A stretch of DNA of 5,371 nucleotides, from NCBI GenBank assembly GCA_030672465.1, contig DAOVGJ010000047.1:1-5371 (forward strand). Reading direction: 5' to 3'. A program made the position numbers and the translations under genes. Numbering within the stretch: the stretch's first letter is position 1; every line of letters starts with the position of its first letter. This DNA comes from Pseudomonadota bacterium (GTDB lineage Bacteria; Desulfobacterota; BSN033; WVXP01; G020346125). The notes beneath the pieces are model-generated. The model saw only the letters and a list, made by a program, of their open reading frames with translations. It did not search any database and had not been told where the DNA came from. Of this stretch, positions 1 to 5,091 are shown in pieces.

Positions 1-380
1 AAGGTTCGAGCTCCAACCTGCTCGTCAACAACTGCGATGAGTTCATCTACTATGAAGACCTTGAACGACCCGTCGGAATTCCGCCGAAGATCGGAAAGGA
101 TCTTCCCAAGAAGAAAAAGGATGCATTCCAGCTCCTGATCGACTCGGTGGTTGCGCTGGTCAGGGAGAACAAGGAAATCCTCTGGTCCTCCATGATCAAA
201 CAGACAATGAAACGGAAGAAACCCTCCTTTAGCGAATACTATCATGGTTACAGAACCTTCAGCGATCTCCTCGAGGACGCCGAGAAGAGCGGCCTCATCC
301 GGCTCAAAACCGACCCCAAGAGTAATACCTATATCGTAATCGGTTTTGGCAAGGAATCCGATGATGGGCGAAGATCATGA
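1..380 (+). CDS. NYN-domain nuclease with C-terminal OST-HTH/LOTUS domain (5' truncated)
   Basis: Only the C-terminal 125 codons are present; the frame is open from base 3 and the start lies left of the window. The first ~20 residues (GSSSNLLVNNCDEFIYYEDL) match the end of the NYN/LabA-type PIN-like fold, where a Cys-Asp-Glu-Phe-Ile-Tyr stretch closes the domain. A lysine-rich linker (about window residues 30-40) leads to a ~70-residue segment with the OST-HTH/LOTUS pattern: an initial helix (LVRENKEILW), then KPSFSEYYHGYRTFSDLLE and a terminal beta pair ending YIVIGFG. In known families, NYN domains are Mg-dependent RNases and OST-HTH domains bind RNA, so an RNA-targeting role is likely but not shown here. 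The catalytic aspartates would lie upstream of the window and cannot be checked. The next gene is 255 nt away, beyond a repeat element, so no operon link is evident. Confidence 0.82.
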   Translation, partial: GSSSNLLVNNCDEFIYYEDLERPVGIPPKIGKDLPKKKKDAFQLLIDSVVALVRENKEILWSSMIKQTMKRKKPSFSEYYHGYRTFSDLLEDAEKSGLIRLKTDPKSNTYIVIGFGKESDDGRRS

Positions 381-420
381 TGGCTTGAGGAGAACCTCCA
401 TACTTGGGTTTACATGTATC

Positions 421-426
421 TATAAT
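421..426 (+). promoter_or_regulatory. Possible -10 box at the left edge of the repeat element
   Basis: A perfect TATAAT lies immediately before the left terminal repeat of the MITE-like element. I see no good -35 hexamer 15-19 nt upstream and no extended -10 TG, so this may be chance. If real, transcription would start near 433, run through the whole element and reach the zinc-ribbon gene. Confidence 0.2.
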
Positions 427-506
427 TGATGAACTCGTAAAAAGTCAAAAATGGGACGGCAAAGTAAAAATCTCCAAATGCAAGGCTTGCGAATCTTGAG
501 GAATGA

Positions 507-526
507 GGCGTACTTACCAGTACGCC
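507..526. repeat. Perfect 8-bp hairpin inside the repeat element
   Basis: GGCGTACT (507-514) and AGTACGCC (519-526) are exact reverse complements separated by TACC. The stem would fold in RNA from either strand. No T-run follows, so it is not a typical intrinsic terminator; it looks like a structural core of the repeat. Confidence 0.65.
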
Positions 527-570
527 GCAATGACGAAAGATGAAGCGTAACGCAGCCCTTCGGCTTTACT

Positions 571-594
571 CAGGGCCATGAGCCTGTCGAACGG
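571..594. repeat. Short dispersed-repeat motif within the element
   Basis: The segment beginning CAGGGCCATGAGCCTG and continuing into GTCGAACGG resembles a palindromic intergenic motif (on the other strand, CCGTTCGACAGGCTCA...) that I associate with many bacterial genomes. It may be a second repeat type nested in the MITE-like element. Identification is from memory and only one copy is in this window. Confidence 0.3.
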
Positions 595-625
595 CAGTTG
601 GACTTTTTACGAAGCCGTCATAATT

Positions 626-629
626 GGAG
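626..629 (+). promoter_or_regulatory. Ribosome-binding site of the zinc-ribbon gene
   Basis: GGAG lies 6 nt before the ATG at 636. This spacing favours the ATG over the in-frame TTG at 624, which overlaps the right TAAT flank of the repeat element. The site begins 6 nt beyond the end of the element. Confidence 0.65.
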
Positions 630-635
630 CGAAAG

Positions 636-878
636 ATGAAGCGAAATTCGGTTGACGTCGGCGATTTGATAGACGATTACTGCCCCCGCTGTCGTTTGCT
701 CTTGAGCCATGACGTTGCGGCAGTGGTTGATGGTGAGGTCAAGAAGGTCCGGTGCAGGACGTGCCTCAACGAACACCCCTATCGGCATGGTAAAGGAGGG
801 CGAAAGGAAAAGGACGACATCAAATCCCTCTGGGACCAAGTCCTTTCCAAGATGCCCAAGCCCCCAAAAAAGCAATAG
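636..878 (+). CDS. Small zinc-ribbon protein, function unknown
   Basis: An 80-residue basic protein. Two Cys pairs, C16-P-R-C19 and C40-R-T-C43, are 20 residues apart, with H25 and H47 near them and a Y-R after the second pair. This is the layout of a zinc ribbon. The core (DYCPRC..LLSHDVAAVVDGEVKKVRCRTC) resembles a family of uncharacterised short proteins of deltaproteobacteria that begin YCxxCk..l.H and end CxTCgxxHxYR. The tail (residues 50-80) is rich in Lys and Pro and probably disordered. Zinc binding is strongly suggested; nucleic-acid binding is only a guess from the charge. The ATG at 636 is chosen because GGAG sits 6 nt upstream. The next gene starts 26 nt after the stop, so the two are likely co-transcribed. 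An antisense ORF covering 618-875 is a shadow. Confidence 0.78.
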   Translation: MKRNSVDVGDLIDDYCPRCRLLLSHDVAAVVDGEVKKVRCRTCLNEHPYRHGKGGRKEKDDIKSLWDQVLSKMPKPPKKQ

Positions 879-894
879 ATGCCGTGGTGTTTTT

Positions 895-900
895 AGGAGG
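895..900 (+). promoter_or_regulatory. Shine-Dalgarno deciding the hydrolase start
   Basis: AGGAGG ends 4 nt before ATG 905, and the purine run continues to the start codon. An alternative in-frame GTG at 884 would place this site inside the coding sequence and has no Shine-Dalgarno of its own, so ATG 905 is preferred. Confidence 0.7.
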
Positions 901-904
901 AGAG

Positions 905-1630
905 ATGGAGAAAGTCATCGAGGGGATATATTTCATTCCAGGTCGGGATGAGATGATACCCGATTCCCACGTCTACATCCTAGGAGACGCCCATTCTCAC
1001 GACTTATCAATGGTGGATGTAGGTTTGATTGGCAGAGGTGATGAAAAATTGGACCACATTGAGCGAACGGGAATAGGGTTAAAGGATATCAAAAGGATCA
1101 TTCTCACCCATACCCATTTTGATCATATCGGTTGCATTAAGGAAATGGTAAAAGGGCTTCCTGATGTGGAGATATGGGTTCACCAAATCGAAGGGGATTA
1201 TCTGGAAAGGGGCGACGAGAGGATCATCCACGGAAATGAGATGTTTGCCGGTTTCATACGGGGTCAGTACGGCGTGAGCGACGGCTTCTATCAATTATCC
1301 GTCCACCGCAAGCTCGGTGAAGCAGACGTCCTTGAAATAGGTGGTTTGAGGTGGGAGGTGCTCCATATTCCCGGTCATTCCGCAGGGGGGATCGGCTTGT
1401 ACAACGCCAAGAACAAGGTGCTGATCCCGGGGGATACCGTATATGCGGATTACAATATCGGTAGGTTCGACCTGTACAGTGCTGATGGAAGTCAATTGAG
1501 GCGCTCTCTGGAGAGGTTGGCCCAGCTCGACGCTGAGGTACTCTTGCCCGGGCACAATCGCATTCTGAAGGAGGGGGCCGGAGAATCAATAAAGAAAACG
1601 CTTGCCCAGTGGAAGCAATACCTGGGGTAA
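905..1630 (+). CDS. Metallo-beta-lactamase-fold hydrolase (glyoxalase II-like)
   Basis: A 241-residue protein that looks complete for a stand-alone metallo-beta-lactamase (MBL) domain. All metal-ligand motifs are visible: H69-T-H71-F-D73-H74 (motif 2), H158 in HIPGHSAGG (motif 3), D177 in IPGDTV (motif 4) and H217 in LLPGHN (motif 5). The N-terminal part (GIYFIPG...SHVYILGD...MVDVG) gives the usual first strands and the early Asp. There is no signal peptide, so it should be cytosolic. The fold binds two metal ions and typically hydrolyses thioesters, phosphoesters or lactones, or serves in redox enzymes; nothing here fixes the substrate. It has no flavodoxin, rhodanese or RNase J-type extension. 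It probably forms an operon with the zinc-ribbon gene 26 nt upstream. A DJ-1-type fragment begins about 20 nt after the stop. Confidence 0.9.
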   Translation: MEKVIEGIYFIPGRDEMIPDSHVYILGDAHSHDLSMVDVGLIGRGDEKLDHIERTGIGLKDIKRIILTHTHFDHIGCIKEMVKGLPDVEIWVHQIEGDYLERGDERIIHGNEMFAGFIRGQYGVSDGFYQLSVHRKLGEADVLEIGGLRWEVLHIPGHSAGGIGLYNAKNKVLIPGDTVYADYNIGRFDLYSADGSQLRRSLERLAQLDAEVLLPGHNRILKEGAGESIKKTLAQWKQYLG

Positions 1631-1649
1631 ATACCCTCCAAACCCTTCA

Positions 1650-1820
1650 TTTTCCGCTGCTAAAGGCCCCGATGTCAGAAGCGGTGCTGGCAAGTGGGTA
1701 GACTCATCTGTCGATAAGGCCCACGTGGACGGCAACCTGGTCACCGCGCCTGCCTGGCCGGCCCACTCGGAATGGCTGGTGAAGTTCCTGGAACTGCTCG
1801 GGACCAAGATTGAGCTGTAG
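1650..1820 (+). pseudogene. C-terminal remnant of a DJ-1/PfpI family protein
   Basis: About 56 codons read in one frame to the TAG at 1818-1820. The translation contains GPDVRSGAGKWVDSS, VDGNLVTAPAWPAH and EWLVKFLELLGTKIEL. This matches the C-terminal strand-helix end of DJ-1/PfpI (class I amidotransferase-like) proteins, where 'DGNLVT...P' is a hallmark. The N-terminal ~120-130 residues, including the nucleophile-elbow Cys, are missing. No ATG and no Shine-Dalgarno precedes the fragment, and upstream the same frame runs into the coding sequence of the hydrolase. It is therefore a truncated relic, probably left by a deletion that joined it to the hydrolase gene. Family call from motif recognition only. 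Confidence 0.72.
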
Positions 1821-1898
1821 GGAAAACATTGCCCTGGTGTCAGCGGGTCCCAAGGGGGCTGTAGGTCGTTCATGACTGGGAAAGAGGAGGTTAGAACT

Positions 1899-2184
1899 AT
1901 GCTATCACAAATACCCATAAATCTTGAGAAAGTAATAAAAGCTGATGTGGACAGGGAAATACTGAGGGCCGGGATAATAGCCGAGTTGGATGCAATAAAT
2001 CTCTATGAGCAAATGGCGGCCATGACCGGAAACGAGAATATTTAAGAAGATCCTTTTGGACATAGCAAAAGAAGAGAAGACCCATGTAGGAGAATTCCAG
2101 GCGCTCTCACTGAGAGAGGATCGAGAACAAGTCAAAGAACTGGAAGAAGGTAAAAAAGAAGTTGAAGAGTTAACGGGCAAGTAA
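1899..2184 (+). pseudogene. Encapsulin-associated ferritin-like protein, frameshifted
   Basis: Starts at ATG 1899 with a strong AGAGGAGG 8 nt upstream. The first frame gives 48 residues and stops at TAA 2043-2045. Dropping one T from the TTT at 2041-2043 restores a 94-residue protein ending at TAA 2182-2184. The product is two helices with the encapsulated-ferritin signature: E29-L-D-A-x-x-x-Y36 in helix 1 and E59-x-x-H62 in helix 2, equivalent to E32, Y39, E62 and H65 of Rhodospirillum rubrum EncFtn. The sequence (IIAELDAINLYEQMA, then KILLDIAKEEKTHVGEF and EEVKELTG-like ending) is strikingly close to the N-terminal ferritin-like domain of P. furiosus encapsulin. Such proteins oxidise and mineralise iron inside encapsulin shells. 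No shell gene follows here. The break may be a true mutation or a sequencing error; the sharp conservation on both sides suggests it is recent either way. Confidence 0.8.
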
Positions 2185-2200
2185 AGAGAGTCGCCCGTTA
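2171..2200 (+). terminator. Inverted repeat over the stop codon of the ferritin-like gene
   Basis: TAACGGGC (2171-2178) and GCCCGTTA (2193-2200) are perfect 8-bp complements around a 14-nt loop that contains the TAA stop. No T-run follows, so intrinsic termination is uncertain; an mRNA 3'-end stabiliser is also possible. Confidence 0.4.
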
Positions 2201-2569
2201 TGTACGACCCCTCATCGGCTTGCCTCCGGCTCGGTTTGGCTCATGGGGGAAATCTCCGGTTTACACTATGGTTCGCCCCTCGGAGCATTTCCTCCATCCG
2301 CACATCACTAAGTGGAATTTACCTCGCCCATCGGGCAAATAGCGGAAAATTTTCAGAAAAAAACTCGACAGGGGGCAATGGCATGCGTGGGCGTCCGCAT
2401 TCGTCTCCTAATCCTAGGCCAAAGACGACGAATCTCCTCATTTTCCATTACCACACGTGAAAAATCGAAGCATTATTCATGAAAAATTTTCATAAAACGT
2501 TGAAAAGAGGGCGCGGAGGTCCCTGGGGAGTTTAAAAAATTTAATAACTTAGAGCTCATCAGATTTGGC
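2185..2569. other. Intergenic region without a convincing gene
   Basis: This 385-bp gap follows the broken ferritin gene. A + strand ORF (2200-2460, 86 codons) lacks a ribosome-binding site, starts inside the preceding hairpin and has a low-complexity Ser/Arg/Pro/Asn composition with no recognisable motif, so I leave it out. The left two thirds are GC-mixed with short palindromes (for example GCCC-ATC-GGGC at 2326-2336 and ATTCGTC/GACGAAT at 2399-2405 and 2427-2433). From about 2461 the DNA turns AT-rich and probably carries the promoter of the lipoprotein gene; TTTAAT near 2540 is a possible -10 box without a clear -35. The missing encapsulin shell gene is not here, even as a recognisable fragment. 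Confidence 0.5.
2480..2494. promoter_or_regulatory. AT-rich palindrome, possible operator
   Basis: ATGAAAA-A-TTTTCAT is a perfect 7-bp inverted repeat with a one-base centre, about 75 nt upstream of the lipoprotein ORF. The geometry would suit a dimeric repressor, but AT-rich palindromes of this size arise easily by chance and no regulator is known. Confidence 0.25.
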
Positions 2570-3169
2570 ATGGTTTATGCGTATAACCTCCGTGGAATGA
2601 ACTATTCACGAAAAATCAGGGAAGCGAAAAAACTAATTGGTCTTGTCATCATCTTACTTGTTTCCCTAGCCCTAACGGGATGTAGCGACGATGACGACAG
2701 CAGTTACGTCGTTGACCTTGGGGCTTCCAACCTGTTTATTGACCCCAATGGCAGGTATTCGATAACCTACCCAAGCGACTGGTATTACTTTGAAACCGTC
2801 AATGTCCCCGGAAGAAAGAGAACCACGTGGCATGCAAACGGGACAGGTGAAGTGACCTTGGGTATTACGGATTGGCTACCCAATGGACCCACGACAAAGA
2901 CGGTCCTGGAGTGGGCTCAGGAAAATATGGACAGATTGATTGCCGAGGGGCACATTTTGGTGAAGGATATTTCCCCCATCGTGAATGCCGAAGGCAATAC
3001 CGGTTATGAATTCACGGTGAGGGATGAAGCAATCCAAGAAGACAATAGAATTAGCTTCTTCTTCAATAACCTGACCGAGCAGTTCGATCTAACCTTCTAT
3101 TATGACACGGGATATCCCGACTCAAGCTTGACTCAGATCATCAGGAATTTCAAGACTACGGATTTATAG
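2570..3169 (+). CDS. Predicted lipoprotein with PsbP/DUF1795-like domain
   Basis: 199 residues from ATG 2570. A hydrophobic segment (about residues 22-35) runs into a lipobox L-T-G-C with the lipidated Cys at residue 38; from the in-frame ATG at 2597 it would be residue 29, a more usual signal-peptide length with the basic start MNYSRKIREAKK. Neither start has a clear Shine-Dalgarno, so the start is uncertain. After the Cys comes an acidic Ser/Asp linker (SDDDDSS). The rest shows the pattern of the PsbP/Mog1-DcrB-like fold: 'GRYSITYPSDWY', an alternating-strand core, a central helix (VLEWAQENMDRLIAEG), G-Y-E-F and a final helix with I-x-x-F. Ser at +2 after the Cys suggests outer-membrane sorting by the E. 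coli rule. The fold is mostly a binding or scaffold module; the specific function is unknown. It stands alone, with gaps of more than 300 bp on both sides. Confidence 0.75.
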   Translation: MVYAYNLRGMNYSRKIREAKKLIGLVIILLVSLALTGCSDDDDSSYVVDLGASNLFIDPNGRYSITYPSDWYYFETVNVPGRKRTTWHANGTGEVTLGITDWLPNGPTTKTVLEWAQENMDRLIAEGHILVKDISPIVNAEGNTGYEFTVRDEAIQEDNRISFFFNNLTEQFDLTFYYDTGYPDSSLTQIIRNFKTTDL

Positions 3170-3485
3170 AACATTCGATACCCACCTCTCCATTCCAAGG
3201 CTTCCGCCATTTCTCACGACGAGGGAGATTTCAACGGAGTTCTCAAGGGAACCGGGAAAATTCCATAGCTATCGCAAATTGCTTGAGTTTCAGGTCTTAG
3301 AGTTGTTACAACGCCGGCCCAAGGGCTGTTTTCCCCTTGCAATTTAACCCTCGTTACGTTATAAATATTACCAAAACAGCGGACATAAAAGTCAAGGATA
3401 CCCTCGGAATGAATTGAGGGGGCATATGGTGTGGTAACCAAGGTTCAATGGTCTTGGTTTCTTTTATAGTCTCTCGGGAATACCG
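3170..3485. other. Intergenic region upstream of secD
   Basis: This 316-bp gap holds no supported gene. A minus-strand ORF (3214-3441, 75 codons) has no family match I recognise. Small hairpins are present: CAAGGG/CCCTTG (3320-3325 and 3334-3339), CCCTC/GAGGG (3401-3405 and 3416-3420), and a terminator-like one at 3436-3465. yajC, commonly next to secD, is absent from the gap. The secD promoter should lie here or further upstream, but I cannot place it confidently. Confidence 0.5.
3436..3465 (+). terminator. Terminator-like hairpin just upstream of secD
   Basis: AACCAAG (3436-3442) pairs perfectly with CTTGGTT (3453-3459) around a 10-nt loop, followed by TCTTTT. The form is that of a weak rho-independent terminator on the + strand. 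It ends only about 20 nt before the secD ATG and 267 nt after the lipoprotein stop. It could end read-through from upstream or act as an attenuator in a secD leader. Confidence 0.42.
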
Positions 3486-5078
3486 ATGAGTCGAAACCTG
3501 AAATTGAAGTTGTTGTCGATCCTCTTCATCATAGTGGTAGCCCTCGTCTATCTGGCTCCCTCAGTGGTCGGTGAGATGGCCGGGTTCTGGGGTAAGATTC
3601 TGCCCCAGGATAAGATCCACCTCGGTTTAGACCTTCAAGGGGGGATGCACCTCGTCCTGGAGGTCGAGGGCCAGAAGGCCGTCGAAAGCTATGTGGAGAG
3701 GATGAAGGGAGACCTGAAGGAGGATTTGAAGAGGAAACGAATCTACGTGCCCAGGATTGAGAGGATAAATGGGGACCAGATCTCCTTAGAAATACTCGGC
3801 GAAAAAGAGAAGTTCGACGAATACATCGAGAACAACTACCCGATATTTGAAGAGATATCGGCCGAAGGCCAGGGGAAATATCAGAAGGTAATTTTGGGAA
3901 TCAAGAAAAAGCAGGCAGACTACCTGAAACGTTACGCCGTAGAACAAGCCCTTGAGACGATTCGGAATAGGGTTGACCAATTCGGCGTGGCTGAGCCTGA
4001 TATCAGCCCTCAGGGCTCGAACCGTATACTGATCCAGCTTCCCGGAATAAAGGATCCCCAAAGGGCCCTTAGATTGATCGGAAGGACGGCACTCCTGGAA
4101 TTTAAGCTCGTTGACGAGGAGCGTAGTCTCCGAGATGCCCTCAAGGGAAAAGTACCGGAAGGGGACATGATCCTTTACCAGAGGCGAGAGGAACCGGAAA
4201 CGGGCAAGGTAAGCAAGGTGCCATTCCTTCTTAAGAAAAAAACTTTGATGACTGGCGAAGTCCTCAAGGACGCCCAGGTGAGGTTCGATGATTTCAGTCA
4301 ACCCTATGTGGCACTGGAGTTTGATCCAAGGGGCGCTAAGATGTTTGACCGAATCACGGCCAAGAACGTGAAAAAGAGGCTGGCCATCATCCTGGATAAC
4401 AACGTCTATTCCGCTCCGGTCATTCAGGAAAGGATTTCGGGAGGAAGCGCCCAAATCACCGGGGCATTCACCTTGAACGAAGCTCGTGATTTGGCCATCG
4501 TCCTCCGGGCAGGAGCCCTTCCAGCTCCCGTAAAGATCTTGGAAAACCGCTCAGTAGGGCCCTCACTGGGAAAGGATCTCATCGATAAGGGTTTGAAATC
4601 GATCATCATCGGGGGAATTCTGGTCGTTTTATTCATGGTAACCTATTACAAGATATCGGGGGCTATCGCCGATTTAGCCCTGATCTTGAACCTCATTCTC
4701 ATCATGGGGACCTTGGCGGGTTTAAGGGCGACCCTAACCCTCCCCGGTATTGCCGGCATCATCCTGACTATCGGGATGGCCGTCGATGCCAACGTTCTCG
4801 TATTCGAAAGGATCAGGGAGGAGCTGAGGTTGGGGAAAACGCCCAAAGCCGCCATAGATGGAGGATATTCCAAGGCCTTTATGACCATCATGGACGCCAA
4901 CATCACTACCCTAATCGCGGCGCTAGTTCTCTTTCAATTCGGAACGGGACCGGTAAAGGGCTTCGCCGTGACCCTGAGCATCGGAATCGTAGCCAGCCTC
5001 TTTACAGCCCTGTTTGTTAGCCGGGTGGTCTTCGAAGTCCTTCTGGCCAAACGCATGCTTAGGCAGGTCAGCATATAG
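3486..5078 (+). CDS. secD: Protein translocase subunit SecD
   Basis: Complete 530-residue inner-membrane protein. A first membrane segment (about residues 8-28) is followed by the family motif GLDLQGG (47-53). The large periplasmic P1 region holds RNRVDQFGVAEPDI (160-173), IQLPGI (183-188), GRTALLEFKL (199-208), SAPVI (309-313) and ALPAP (344-348). GPSLG (358-362) leads to five further membrane segments at roughly 370-388, 393-412, 418-438, 469-486 and 493-516. The segment GMAVDANVLVFERIREE (430-446) carries D434, which corresponds to the conserved proton-path Asp of TM4 in SecDF. SecD works with SecF to pull preproteins across the membrane using the proton gradient after SecA/SecYEG has moved them. 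The start has only a weak Shine-Dalgarno (CGGGA) upstream, but the N-terminus fits the family. secF follows after 13 nt. Confidence 0.97.
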   Translation: MSRNLKLKLLSILFIIVVALVYLAPSVVGEMAGFWGKILPQDKIHLGLDLQGGMHLVLEVEGQKAVESYVERMKGDLKEDLKRKRIYVPRIERINGDQISLEILGEKEKFDEYIENNYPIFEEISAEGQGKYQKVILGIKKKQADYLKRYAVEQALETIRNRVDQFGVAEPDISPQGSNRILIQLPGIKDPQRALRLIGRTALLEFKLVDEERSLRDALKGKVPEGDMILYQRREEPETGKVSKVPFLLKKKTLMTGEVLKDAQVRFDDFSQPYVALEFDPRGAKMFDRITAKNVKKRLAIILDNNVYSAPVIQERISGGSAQITGAFTLNEARDLAIVLRAGALPAPVKILENRSVGPSLGKDLIDKGLKSIIIGGILVVLFMVTYYKISGAIADLALILNLILIMGTLAGLRATLTLPGIAGIILTIGMAVDANVLVFERIREELRLGKTPKAAIDGGYSKAFMTIMDANITTLIAALVLFQFGTGPVKGFAVTLSIGIVASLFTALFVSRVVFEVLLAKRMLRQVSI

Positions 5079-5091
5079 TGGGGAGAATCCC

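Larger units (their letters stand above)
427..620. mobile_element. MITE-like/dispersed intergenic repeat with terminal inverted repeats
   Basis: The left end (427-446, TGATGAACTCGTAAAAAGTC) and the reverse complement of the right end (601-620, GACTTTTTACGAAGCCGTCA) agree at 16 of 20 positions, including the inner 11 without a mismatch. Both ends are flanked by TAAT (423-426 and 621-624), a candidate 4-bp target duplication. The 194-bp body has no convincing ORF and holds an internal perfect hairpin. Terminal sequences of the form GACTTTTTACGA(G/A) with inner GTACGCC palindromes are familiar to me from intergenic repeats of deltaproteobacterial genomes; that is recollection, not a search. It is too small to encode a transposase, so it would be non-autonomous. 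Family and mobility are inferred. Confidence 0.6.

Noticed and set aside
624..635. Upstream TTG start for the zinc-ribbon gene
   Set aside because: It overlaps the TAAT flank and the GGAG that serves ATG 636; using it would put the Shine-Dalgarno inside the coding sequence.
618..875. Antisense ORF of 85 codons over the zinc-ribbon gene
   Set aside because: Shadow of a + strand gene with clear Cys motifs and a ribosome-binding site; its own translation has no recognisable motif.
884..904. GTG start adding 7 residues to the MBL hydrolase
   Set aside because: AGGAGG at 895-900 would be coding, and the family N-terminus begins naturally at ATG 905.
1586..2180. Minus-strand ORFs over the DJ-1 relic and ferritin-like gene
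   Set aside because: The + strand readings match known families; the antisense translations do not.
2200..2460. 86-codon + strand ORF after the ferritin-like gene
   Set aside because: No ribosome-binding site, starts within a hairpin, composition is not protein-like and no motif is recognised.
3214..3441. 75-codon minus-strand ORF upstream of secD
   Set aside because: No family recognised and no clear ribosome-binding site; it overlaps the secD leader hairpins. It could be a repeat remnant, but a genome search would be needed to say so.
3786..4454. 222-codon antisense ORF inside secD
   Set aside because: It lies wholly within the well-conserved secD reading frame and shows no domain of its own; long antisense frames are common opposite such genes.
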